DNA of 64,000 nt, from the NCBI GenBank assembly GCA_012184525.1, contig WOFQ01000023.1, positions 310,001 to 374,000 of the forward strand, written 5' to 3'. The stretch comes from Xenoacremonium recifei. Taxonomy: Eukaryota > Ascomycota > Sordariomycetes > Hypocreales > Nectriaceae. Positions 36,341 through 46,711 of the stretch are shown one piece after another. The first letter of the stretch is position 1. Every line of letters begins with the position of its first letter. The position numbers were made by a program, and so were the translations under genes. The notes below the pieces were generated by a model. That model ran no database searches and was not told where the DNA came from. It saw only the letters and a program-made list of their open reading frames with translations.

Positions 36341-37360
36341 TTGGCTTGAGATTGCCGTCCGCTGTATTATTATTCAACTTGTATATATATCGCATGGTAT
36401 AAGGATTCGACAACGAACTTGGTGTCAGTTTGATTAAAGGAAATCATAGAGGTTGGATGTAATAATTTCTAATATGGCCCGAAATTTCTTAATCTATTCA
36501 TAACGAATTATAGACTGTTACCAAAGCGGCTCCTCTGAAAAAGTGATTGATTTAGCGATTCAACGGTGAGGCGGCGGATCAAACTCAGTCTTGACAGGCA
36601 AGGCCTGATTTGAAGCTCGAATCTCCATTTCAGACAAGGCTTTGATCTTCAGGCATTATCCTTTCTGGACGAGAACTTGTTGATGTCTGGGCCTACTTGG
36701 CGTCCAATTCCACAGTGAATCTATCATCGATAATTGTGACAATTGCCAACTGACAACCCGAGGTTAGACGATCGAAGCCTAAAATCCTAAACACGATTAT
36801 CTTCAAAAAAATATACGACTGCCAAGAGAAATTTGATCTTAGTCACAATCGAAGCCTCGGAGTCCTTCGTTCATCCCGAAAAGGCCGAAAGATGGCCCAG
36901 AAAACCCCGATTGCAAGTTTCCCCAATGGTCTTTCGATTGGCGCACCTAATACTAACAGGGCTTGTATAAGGGGCTCTTGGACATCGAAACGGTCGAACT
37001 TATCAAACAGGCATTCAATCTAGCTCCGAAACTCTCGTCGCTTAACATCAGGCCTTCTTGCTCGTTACTTGTAAAATTTCTACTGCTAATTCCTTGCCAA
37101 ACCCGTTTTCCGAACTTCCGAGACAGTAGAAGCTGGGCGAAGGATGATAAGCCATAAGCAGGGCCCGGATTGGTGGGGGAATGAGGGACTTTACAGGGCA
37201 CTTGGCAGAGTCGCCGCTTTTGTCCTCCGTACCGTGCCGGAGATACCGGTGAGGTGCTGAATCAGCACTGAATTTGGGCCTCTTCGTTTCGTCGCCGAAG
37301 CTGTAACGCTGGCTCGGATTCGTGAGCTTCCAATTCTCAGAGCGCTGGGCGGAGGTTGCG
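36341..37360. other. Intergenic
   Basis: About 1 kb without a supported gene. Overlapping frames on both strands at 36953-37201 and 37048-37608 are shadows of each other and of the next gene. AT-rich to about 36900, then the promoter of the VPS62-like gene. Confidence 0.5.
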
Positions 37361-38955
37361 ATGGCTGGGCCCTCGTTCGCTCTGGCATTCATATTATGCC
37401 GCCTCTCGCTTGTCGGTCTCTTCTCATGTCTTGTCCGGGCTGATCCGAGCCTAGAGTGCCCGGAGTATGTGGCGGCGCATGGTAAGTCACCCAACTCACG
37501 ATCAGAGCCCCAACCTCTAGGCGCATGCTCGATATGAGCTTCAGCTTCGCGGATCTGACCAATTCTCCTAGCGCCACTTCTCTGGCTGCACTCAGACGAC
37601 CCATTCATGCCTAGTGACCTGCTCGCTCATGTGAAGCACACCACCCCAGTCGTGCATGGAGAGCCGATTGGCGGGCTGCCTACGCTCGACCTGAACAACT
37701 TGGAGGTTCTCAATAACCACGGGTCGCGGGTCGCCCTCGCTTCTAATGATGATCCCATCTCGTACCCAGACTGGGTTTATGGCGAGGCGCCGGATGATAC
37801 GGGCCGGATTCGCAACTCTACCCCCTGTGTTGTGATCATCGTTGAGAAGAGCGAGCTGGATGTAGACGCCTTTTACTTCTATTTCTACTCCTACAATGAG
37901 GGGCCAAACATCACGCAGGTTCTGGAGCCGCTTGATCGGTTGGTTCGCGGTAGCAAGGCGGACTCGGGGATGCACTTTGGAGATCATATCGGCGACTGGT
38001 GAGTCTAGGGAAAAAGAACTTGAATTCGTGCACTTGATGGCTGACTGTTCCTTTTCCGTTGGAAAGGGAGCACAATATGGTGCGCTTCATTGACGGAAAG
38101 CCGAGTGGGATCTACTTTAGCCAGCACGTTGACGGCGTGGGCTATCATTGGGATGACTCAAAACTCACTATTGAGGATGGACGGGTAAGTTTTATCCAAG
38201 CTTCTGGAAATTTTATTGAGGTAAAGCCGCATACTGATTAAAATCGTGCAGCCCATTGTCTATAGTGCCTGTGGCTCCCATGCGAATTATGCGACACCCG
38301 GGTAAGCCCTTTGTTGAAGAGCAATTAGCTGAATGGCGGCTAACATTTTCACAGCAACCAAATACACAATGCAGCTCTTGTAGACTACTGCGATGCGGGT
38401 CGGAGATGGGATCCCGTACTGTCGGCCTATTTTTATCGCTTCAATCCCGAAAACTTCACGGTCACGCCTCTGGCCCCCCCGAAGAACACATCGCCGCCGC
38501 CGCCCTCCGACAACCTGACGTCCTTCTTCTACTTTACAGGCATTTGGGGAGACGAACAATATCCGGACGCTGATCCACGCCAAGAGAAGACGCCGTACTT
38601 TGGTCTGAGGCGCTTTCTTGATGGCCCAACAGGGCCGCGATGGAAGCATCTTGTGCGGAAGGGCCTCAGGCCAGACAATAGGCGTACGTTGAGCTGGAGG
38701 GAATGGGGTGTCGGAGTCTTTATGTCTTGGTACCCGTGCTGCATCAGGGGATGGAGGAAATGGGTTTACTTGGGTATGATCTTCTTGGTTGTGGCCGTCA
38801 TTGTTATTGGAGTAAGGATTGGCATTAGGCGATACAGGAACAGGGCGTACAGGAAGATACGAAACGACGATATATACTTAGACGATTGGAGGGAGGACGA
38901 AGTTTTATTTTCGTCGTCGGACGAGGAGGAAGAAGGAGAAAATCACCACCGTTAG
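37361..38955 (+). CDS. VPS62-like (DUF946) secreted/membrane protein
   Basis: Exons 37361-37481, 37572-37998, 38067-38184, 38252-38301 and 38355-38955 give 438 aa. A signal peptide occupies about 1-27 (LAFILCRLSLVGLFSCLVRA). The lumenal domain begins HAPLLWLHSDDPFMPSD and contains GDWEHNMVRF, PIVYSACGSHANYATPG and DYCDAGRRWDP, the marks of the Vps62 family. A membrane segment lies near 374-396 (YLGMIFLVVAVIVIGVRIGI), followed by a basic patch and an acidic tail rich in Ser and Glu. Yeast VPS62 is named for a vacuolar protein-sorting defect; the biochemical role is unknown. The topology suggests a type I membrane protein of the secretory or vacuolar route. Confidence 0.88.
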
Positions 38956-39310
38956 GCATTCGTGCCATTGAGCAATTCTTGTCGCATTCGTTAATTGGTG
39001 GTATTTATGTGGCCAAGAATTATTGACAAGCATGTGAGAAGCAGTGTTGAATTATGCAAGAATCGTCTATCGCTGCGGCCAAGTCCCTAAACAGCGGACG
39101 ATAGTACGAATAAGGTCACAAGTTGCAAGCTGTTGCGACGCTGACCTTCACCCCACTTACCGAGGCCATTCCTTCAGCACGTCGATAAAGTGTCAGATTC
39201 TCGTCTTACGCTGCTAACGCATCTGACATCGATCTTCTGCACCTCACCCTCAGCGACAGTCTCCCGACCAACTATCGCGTCTCAAGCGATATCTCCTGCA
39301 GTATCACGTT
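38956..39310. other. Intergenic, promoter of thioesterase gene
   Basis: 355 nt with no coding potential. Pyrimidine-rich stretches shortly before the start at 39311 are usual for fungal promoters. Confidence 0.4.
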
Positions 39311-40282
39311 ATGGCGACGACCCTGGCCGAGCAGATTGCGATCGAGCCCACTGAAGATGGCGGCTTCGTGTCGAAACTCCTCCCGACCACGATGGGCAGC
39401 AGTGTGCCCATCGCATACGGAGGAATCACCCTTGGAATAGCTGTGAACGCCGCTTGTTCAACAGTCCCGGAGAAGTTCTCGCTTTACTCAGCGCTGGGAC
39501 ACTACTTAGGCCCTGGATCAATCACTGAGAAGATGTACTGCACCGTGGAGAAGACGCGAGACGGACGGTCCTTCGCGACAAGGCGCGTCCAGGTGAAGCA
39601 GAAACAACCCGACGACTCATTCCGCGTTTGTCTAGATGTCGTCGCGGACTTCCACGTGGCCGAGTCAGCCCTCCTCACTTATTCGGCCCCTCCAGTCTCG
39701 AGCTATCCGAAACCCGAGGACTGCCCCGAGATCGAGGCGCACATGAAGACGATGCTTGCGCGAGGAGAGATTGGCGAGGAGCTTGCCGAGATGTTCACCC
39801 CCTTCGTCTCCGAGTCGGGACAACTGGTTGAGACAAGAGTCTGCCTCAACGGCGTGTCGGGCCAGAACCTCTCGGGCATGGCTCACACGCTGCCCACAAC
39901 ACAGGACAAGCGTCACATCACGGCCAAGACGTCAGCGGAATGGGGCAAGGTGAAGCACCCCATTGAGTCTAAGAATGCAGCTTTTGGAGCACTTGCATTC
40001 ATCATGGATGCTGGGCTTGCGTTCCTCCCGCTGCTACACAATCACCAGTGGATGCTAGAGGATGTTGTGGCGTGCTCGAGCCTCGACTTTGCGCTGCGGG
40101 TGTTTACGCCCGAGCTGGATTTGAACTCGTGGCATATGAAGGAACGGATGACATCGCAAGGAGGCAGTGGACGCACATATTCGGAGGGCAAGGTTTGGGA
40201 TAGCAAGGGGAATCTCGTGGCGTCAATGACGCAGGTGTCTATTCTGCGGCCGACAGATGATGCGACAAAGTCAGTGTTGTAG
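39311..40282 (+). CDS. Acyl-CoA thioesterase family (double hotdog)
   Basis: One exon, 323 aa. The N-terminal half has the hotdog stretch VPIAYGGITLGIAVNAA, then FSLYSALGHYLGPGS and TRRVQVKQKQ, the pattern of the first hotdog of type II acyl-CoA thioesterases. The second half carries the C-terminal hotdog (AFGALAFIMDAGLAFLPLLHN, LDFALRVFTPELDLNSWHMKE). The enzyme should hydrolyse acyl-CoA to free acid and CoA. The C-terminus ATKSVL is not a canonical SKL peroxisomal signal, so cytosol or peroxisome is open. The start at 39311 gives the usual short lead before the domain. Confidence 0.85.
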   Translation: MATTLAEQIAIEPTEDGGFVSKLLPTTMGSSVPIAYGGITLGIAVNAACSTVPEKFSLYSALGHYLGPGSITEKMYCTVEKTRDGRSFATRRVQVKQKQPDDSFRVCLDVVADFHVAESALLTYSAPPVSSYPKPEDCPEIEAHMKTMLARGEIGEELAEMFTPFVSESGQLVETRVCLNGVSGQNLSGMAHTLPTTQDKRHITAKTSAEWGKVKHPIESKNAAFGALAFIMDAGLAFLPLLHNHQWMLEDVVACSSLDFALRVFTPELDLNSWHMKERMTSQGGSGRTYSEGKVWDSKGNLVASMTQVSILRPTDDATKSVL

Positions 40283-40708
40283 ATTAGAATATTCACAGGT
40301 TTTGCGACCTTTTCTTAGCGGTTAATTACAGGCGAAAAGACAATCTAATTGTTCCGAGCTACGCGGCAAAGTCACAATACAGTTGAATGACCGAGACTTC
40401 AAATGCGGAATCGGAAAGCTTTCCGCGCTGCCGTTCCCCGGATTTCCTCCCCCGCAAGGCACACGAAGTACGTCTTTAGTGGCCTGCCTTTTCGGTCCCT
40501 CGGATGGCTGTGGCTATCGCCGGAGGTGAAGCCCGATCACGCCCTTTGCCTGTCACGGGTTGCCTGGTCGAAACAGTCTGACGTATAAGCACAAAGGGCG
40601 CGCAAGACGAGTGTCATACTATTATTCAGTTCTGCTACGTGGCAGTAGACAAGAAAATCCTCTTGTCAAAAATTTCTTGTAAATTAGATTCTCGGCTTTC
40701 TCGTCAAT
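40283..40708. other. Intergenic, promoter of maleylacetoacetate isomerase
   Basis: 426 nt between two plus-strand genes. No coding region or named element was recognised. Confidence 0.4.
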
Positions 40709-41377
40709 ATGCCTGATTACACACTTCACGCCTACTTCCGCTCCTCTTGTTCCGCGCGACTTCGCATCGCCTTGAATCTCAAGTCTATTGAGTTTGACGT
40801 CATAACAGTCAACTTGCTCAAAGACGAACATTGCGCAGATGCGTATCGCCACCTAAATCCCTCGGCCTCTGTGCCACTCCTCGTCTGCCACAAAGCAAAG
40901 CTGGACGATTTCACCATTGGACAGTCCCTCGCAGCACTTGAATACCTAGAAGAGGTGCATCCAGAGCATCCTCTCATGCCACCGGCATCAGATCCTGAAG
41001 CGCGAGCAATTGTCCGCACGCTTGCCGACATCATCTGTATGGATATTCAGCCCGTCACAAACATGAAGGTCATGAAGCGGGTGAATAAGCTAGGAGGAGA
41101 TGGTGCAGAATGGAATCGCGAGTTGATGACCATTGGGCTCGGGGCGTATGAGGCTGTCGCATCCAAATGGGCTGGGAAATTCTCGTTCAAGGATGAAGTG
41201 ACGCTGGCAGATGTGTGTCTCATGCCTGGTGTTTGGAACGCGCAGAGATTTGGTGTGGATATTTCGCAGTTTCCTACCATCAAGCGCATCGCAGATGGTT
41301 TGGAAGAGCATCCTGCAATTATCAAGGCTCAATATTTCAACCAGCCTGATACGCCAGAGGAGCTGCGGAAGAAATAG
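40709..41377 (+). CDS. maiA: Maleylacetoacetate isomerase (zeta-class GST)
   Basis: One exon, 222 aa, the usual length. The glutathione site motif SSCSARLRIAL (about 12-22) is that of zeta-class enzymes; LNPSASVPLL and QSLAALEYLEE follow as the thioredoxin-fold core, and VTLADVCLMPGVWNAQRF as the C-terminal helical domain. It converts maleylacetoacetate to fumarylacetoacetate, the penultimate step of tyrosine, phenylalanine and phenylacetate breakdown. The next enzyme of the pathway is encoded tail-to-tail, 66 nt away, a linkage known from other Pezizomycotina. The symbol follows Aspergillus use. Confidence 0.95.
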   Translation: MPDYTLHAYFRSSCSARLRIALNLKSIEFDVITVNLLKDEHCADAYRHLNPSASVPLLVCHKAKLDDFTIGQSLAALEYLEEVHPEHPLMPPASDPEARAIVRTLADIICMDIQPVTNMKVMKRVNKLGGDGAEWNRELMTIGLGAYEAVASKWAGKFSFKDEVTLADVCLMPGVWNAQRFGVDISQFPTIKRIADGLEEHPAIIKAQYFNQPDTPEELRKK

Positions 41378-41443
41378 ATGATTTCTGAATAAAAACTTCC
41401 TTGTATTTTGGTTGATTCATTTAGATGAAGTAGTTTCAGTTAT

Positions 41444-42779
41444 CTAGAAAAGCGGGAGAGCTGGCTGAACCGTGCCAGTCACCTCTCCAAAACCAACCAA
41501 TTCTCCTTCCTTACCAAACCAACCCCTGATGGTCATGGTATCTCCATCTTGCAAGAATTTTCGTTCCTCGCCACCAGTCAAGGTGATAACTGCCTTGCCT
41601 CCATTCGTCTGCTCAAGCATGCTGCCTTCGGTGCCAGTCTCAGTGCCAGAGATGGTTCCTGAACCGAAGAGGTCACCGGGTCGCAGATTGCAGCCAGTGA
41701 TAGTGTGGTGCGCAATCATTTGGGGCCATGACCACAACAGGTACTTTGAGTTGGTCTTGCTGATTGTGGTCTTGTTTCCCTTTGCAGCTAAGAGAATTCC
41801 GCATTAGATTTCACGTTCTCAATAAATATCAGGAGGAAGACTTACTCGTTATATCGACTTCGAGCGTAATCCCGAGGACATTGTTTTTGGCATCCTCTTT
41901 CAAGTAGGGCAGCAGCTCATTCTCATTTTGAATTCCGGGACCCTTGGACTTCTCCACTGCATCGGCGAGCACAACCCACGGACTGATGCTAGTGCCTACG
42001 TTCTTCGCTGTGAAGGGCCCTAGAGGCACGTATTCCCAAGCTTGGATGTCTCGTGCGCTCCAATCATTCATAAGAACGTAGCCGAAGATGTATTCATCAG
42101 CGCTGTTCACTGGAATTGGTTCTCCGAGCTTATTCTCCTTGCAGATGAACATGCCCATTTCCAGTTCGATATCGAACCTCTCACAAGGTTTCAACTCTGG
42201 AGTCTTCGATCCAGGTGCTGCGATCTGGCCCCAGGGACGTCTGATCGGTGTTCCAGACGGAACCACACTGCTGGCCCTTCCATGATATGCCACGGGTAAA
42301 TGCGTATAGTTGGGCTGCAGAGCATTTGCCGGACCGCGGAAAAGCACACCAATATTGTACGCGTGGTTCTTACCGGCGTAAAAGTCCGTATAGTCCCCAA
42401 TAGCCAAGGGCATATGGTTGGTAACGTCCGTGCGTTTGAGAATGGCTTTACTCCTCAACTGCTCGTTGTCTTTTAACGCCTGCGCATACTTGGTGTCTGC
42501 CGCTAGCACATCCCGAAGGTACTGTCGCGTCGCGCGATGGAACGGGCGACCGAGAGCAGCAAAAGCGTTCAGGGAGGAAGATGAGAAGACGGAAGCCTCC
42601 TTCTGAAGCTCTGGCGATGCTGAAAAGCCACCGGCTTCCGCAAAGGCTTTGAGGTCCAGAGCATAGTCGCCAATAGCGATTGCGGGACGAGGCGTGGGGT
42701 CTCCGGGCGATGAGATGATGCCAAAGGGGAGATTGGCGAGTGAGAAATGAGAGGCCGGGGAGACCTCTAACCAAGACAT
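41444..42779 (-). CDS. fahA: Fumarylacetoacetase
   Basis: Exons complement(41846-42779) and complement(41444-41787), with a 58-nt intron, give 425 aa. The metal and active-site signatures are complete: DYTDFYAGKNHAYNIG, YHGRASSVVPSG, FDIELEMG, LMNDWSARDIQ and GPFTAKNVGTS; the second exon adds HHTITGCNLRPGDLFGSGTISG. It hydrolyses fumarylacetoacetate to fumarate and acetoacetate, the last step of tyrosine breakdown. The start MSWLEVSP is the conserved one. The frame stays open for 97 more codons upstream to 43070 with another ATG, but that stretch is Arg/Pro/Ser-rich and unlike any family member, so I treat it as 5' UTR. Confidence 0.95.
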
Positions 42780-43477
42780 GATGGCGATTGTCACTGACGG
42801 TCTGAAGATGCGAGAGGACCACCTGTAATACCGGAAATGAGGAGAGCCTGAAGCGTTGCAGCCGATATACGTCAAGGGCGTTCTCAATGCCGCGTCAAGC
42901 CGAATACGGGTGACGGAATGGTTCTTCGGCGGCGGCGAGCGGGGCCGAGGCGGAAAGCCCCCGCCGTTCCGACACTTTCCGCCGGAGCTCCGTGAAGACA
43001 GAAAGAGCCGAGAAATAGGAGACAACTCGCTGAGGGATTGGTCAAGGACAAATAAAAAGGATTGCTGCAATGAGAAAGGCTAGTGGTCTCAATGAGACAT
43101 TAACCCACCCAAGATTTGACGTGTACAGCAGTTAGCAGCACAGTATGCTCCAAACATGGTAAAGCCGATCATCATCCTACTCAATATCGCCGTGTTTGAC
43201 GTTTGGCTGTGCCTTGTCGTATAGATCTCCTTCATCGTCGGCCTTGTCAGTCAGCATCTGTAAATGTCCTCTTTGGATGCCACCATTTCTTCTTCTCAAA
43301 GCTCTCACCATCACGTGTTTGGCCCAGGTCTCACGCTCAGAGATTCCTGCGCAGGTATTTGCAAGAGTTCCCTTTCGGCATGATAGGTACTCATTATGGT
43401 CTCCAAAACTTCCGTATTAATATTCCCTGAATAGTCACTGTATTGTCATGTTCTTCCCAAAATAAGGGCCTTCGTTT
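42780..43477. other. Intergenic, fahA promoter
   Basis: 698 nt. GC-rich near 42920-43000 (ggcggcggcgagcgg), which lies in the likely fahA leader. The rest is non-coding and includes the 3' flank of the MFS gene. Confidence 0.45.
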
Positions 43478-45133
43478 CTAACGTGTCTCACCCAACTCCG
43501 GCAAATCTATACTCTGCAATTGCAATTTTTCATCCGCAGTCATTTCTGATGCTGCTTGTCCTATCCTCACGGTTATCATTATGCATAATGAAAGTCCAGC
43601 GATGCCGACAGCTGTCCAGAACCCAATTCGATACTGCTCCTCGAGACTGAAGCTTTCCGACCCTCTGATTTCCTTCGCCACGGATGTCGCCATATCTGCA
43701 ACTCCCAGCCAGAAGGCAATTCCCAGATAGAGAAGGCTGTTGATCAACGCTCCAGCTACGGCTTGAAGGCGTCGAGGGAGTGACGTCGTGATGAAGACGT
43801 TGCTAACATTGAAGAGGATATCCCCTCCTATAGTGCTACACGCCATCGCTGGGAATATATACGCCCAGTAAATATGGCTTGTAGACCCCGAGATTGGGAT
43901 CAAAGCAAATAATAATACTGAGCCTAGGAACCCTACTCCAGAGATAGCTAAGAGAAGTCGCCCTGGAATGAGATGGAGTACAAAACCTCCGGTGAGGCCC
44001 AGGATAAGTCCACCAGCAGCAAGCGGGGCAAACCAAGCTGCTGTTTGCATTGGCGAGGCCATAATAACAGTTTCAGTACTTGGTATAGTTAGATTTCTTT
44101 CGTTCCTGGCTTTAGAAACAGGGTTTTTTTTAGGGACATAGTCTTACTAGAAACTGGCATAGAAGAGAAAGACTCCAAAGACGCCGTAAGACATAAACAT
44201 CGAGGTGACCAGGCGTTTCATATACTTTGGGCGGAATAGGTCAGCAGGTAGAAGGGGCTGTTTTGAGTACCACCCTTGGGTGTAAATAGCAGCAACCAAA
44301 AAGAGACATCCAACAATAAACGTAACATAGATATAAGGAGTACGCCATCCATGAGGGGCATTTCCGCCGTCAGTTAAGGCGTAAACGACTAGAGCTAGCC
44401 CGGGCACAATCGTGAATAGACCAGCCCAATCCATTTTAATGGAAGAATCAGAGGTGCCGAGGATTTTTGGAATCGTCAAGTATCCCGTTGTAGTGACAAT
44501 GAAGCTGCAGATGGTCCCTACCCAAAAGAACCATCGCCATCCGAAAATTTGTGATGAGACGGCGCCCACAAAGATACCAAAATAGAACCCCATACATCCC
44601 ATTACACTGTATAGGCCGAAGACTAGGTTCTTCCGGGGTCCCGGTCTGTATGTTTGTCCCAGAAGGGCGAGTCCGGCTGGAAGGAATGCAGAGGAGCCGA
44701 TACCCTGCATTGCCCGACATACAATGAGCATCGTTGCATTGCGACTAAAACCGCATACCAAAGACCAGACCAGTAGCCAAATATGGCCATAGAGAAATAC
44801 GACACGACCACCGAATCTCTCGGAAAGCCTGGCGAATGGTAAAAGAAGCGCGGCCGTGGTCAAGCTCGGTACTGCTGCTGGCCACGTTCGGTCGCTTTCC
44901 GGGATGTTGAGGCTCGTGGCCAAGGCGGGCAGAGCAATATTGAAGCCACTAAGAGTGTACTCACTGATCATCGTTGAGCCTAATATGGCGACGATGAAAC
45001 CTATTTCGACAGCCTTGTTTGACAGGATCGGAGGCCGTTGTCGACCAAGCATTTCCAGCCTAGCCGGATCCAAAATCCCGGGGCCATCATGGGCTGTCAA
45101 TACACCGGCATCTCTCCTGGGAGTTGTGGCCAT
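43478..45133 (-). CDS. MFS transporter, drug:H+ antiporter type
   Basis: Exons complement(44148-45133) and complement(43478-44078), with a 69-nt intron, give 528 aa. The soluble N-terminus is about 40 residues; then come about 14 predicted membrane segments, as in DHA2 drug exporters. The motif A-like loop is LSERFGGRVVFLYGH, and motif C-like sequence (MGFYFGIFVGAVSS) lies in the fifth segment. The splice gives FYASFYTETVIMASPMQTAAWFAPLAAGG. It is a plasma-membrane proton-coupled exporter by family. Nothing nearby fixes the cargo. Confidence 0.88.
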
Positions 45134-46223
45134 GCTTGAAGGTAGAAGATAAGAGAAACAATCAGAGGTAAATGAGCATGGCGCAGTCCGCCGAATGAAG
45201 AAAGGGACTTGATCTTCTTAAAAAGGAGCTTCTATATCATCATGTGGGGGTGTGCTAAGGCGGGAGGGGATAAACCACTTAGGAACTAATTCGGGATAGG
45301 ATTGAGACTTTCCAAATCGAGAGATTTCCCGAAGCATCGTTCCATAGCTTTTTCTTTGTCCTAGTCAGGGTAAAGCAGTGAAATCCACAACTTCTACGTT
45401 CTGAGGCGCGGTCGTACCGGGTAGAATTGCTCATATTTATAATTTTTAATATGAGCAAATCATACGATCCTAAACCCCCTAATACCATCCCGCTATTGCC
45501 CGGGATGATGCTAGCTGGACCGTGACGCTCATCGCTGTTAATGTGGAGGCTGCATGTAGAGAACTATGAGGCAATTAGAGCAAGGATACAAGTTAAGCTT
45601 TTGTACAGACACCCGCCCTATAATCGCTGCTTGATGGTGGTTAGCCTTGAGCTGGTGAAGGCCTAGCTAGCTTGCTGACCTGTCTTCAGCCAAGACGTAG
45701 TCTGGAGATGGGAGGGGGCCTGTAGATCTTCCTCCCTATAGCCTGTCGCCGCTAACACAGCAAGCTACTCTGTAGTGTGACTCAGCCGGGCATACGCACT
45801 AGCTGCTGCAACTTCGACAGGGCGTCGCCGGACCGACGAGAACTCAGCGTAACCAAGAGCTTAGCTGGCCGCCAATTCCAGGTCGGCATGAGAAGATTTT
45901 CATGATTTCATAAATCTGAATCAGGATATACTTTTAGCCCTTAGTAACTACATTACGCATGCCTTTATTGGCTATCCCTGAGCCATTCTGTTTGAGACCC
46001 CTTTCCTCTCAAAACGGAGTTGCGCTCAAAGAGTAAATAACCAGGGCCTTCACCGTCACAGGACCGGACCTACTGACGATTAATTCACTACCTTCCATAT
46101 CAGGTACAGAGATTTGTTGGCCACGGAAAAAAAATGCATATTTGTAAGAGCCTAGTTGAATCGCATGATACCGGCGGCCCGTGAGCACTATCCAGATAAA
46201 ACGCATACGCAGCCTCGCCCTCC
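45134..46223. other. Intergenic
   Basis: 1.09 kb upstream of the MFS gene and before the second 5S gene. No coding region with a motif. The stretch 45425-45470 is very AT-rich (atttataatttttaatatgag). Confidence 0.45.
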
Positions 46224-46343
46224 ACATACGACCACTGCCTTCAGAGAATTCGGGATCCCGTCTGATCTCCCCTCAGACAAGCTGAAGAGCGCTTGAGTAG
46301 TAGTCGGGTCGGTGACGACCGGCGAATGCCGAGTGTTGTATGT
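46224..46343 (+). rRNA. 5S ribosomal RNA gene, diverged isotype
   Basis: A 120-nt gene with the same ends (acatacgacc ... gttgtatgt) and core (gtcgggtcggtgacgaccggcgaat) as the copy at 26973, but many differences between. The differences are largely paired: helix II changes from cccatcgg/ccgatgaggg to ccttcag/ctgaagagc on both arms, and in the second hairpin a T-A pair becomes C-G. Such covariation argues for a folded, functional variant, not a decaying copy. A short T5 run at about 46348 follows as Pol III terminator. Several 5S isotypes per genome are known in Neurospora. Confidence 0.88.
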
Positions 46344-46711
46344 ACTCTTTTTACCTTCTTTTTGGGTCATTTGTTAATTTGCGCGATAAACAGCGGGGAC
46401 TCTTGTAACATAGCATCATCTTAGAGAGTTATAAGTTTGTTTTGATTGCGTACGCTTCGCTATAGTCGATGATATCCATTGTGTACAAATGGTTTGGTTA
46501 TGCTCGTCTAAATATAGGTCCTCAAACTCCAGTATAACGCCTCTAGTCCATGTTGTACCCACTGTCATCAATCATTAAACCCGGATCCCAAACATTAAAC
46601 AAGCCTTCGAATGTCGTCTCAATCATTTGGCTTTTTCTGAATCCATCCCTCTAAACGTAAAAAGAATATGGTCTAGGCTCTGATCCCGTGATGGTGATTT
46701 CTTCTGCATAT
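46344..46711. other. Intergenic
   Basis: 368 nt between the second 5S gene and the 3' end of the MFS gene. The T-rich stretch ctttttaccttctttttgggtc near 46348-46370 should terminate the 5S transcript. Nothing else was seen. Confidence 0.45.

Noticed and set aside
42780..43070. 97-codon in-frame N-terminal extension of fumarylacetoacetase
   Set aside because: Arg/Pro/Ser-rich with no family similarity; the conserved protein starts at MSWLEVSP (42779). A leader or UTR is more likely.
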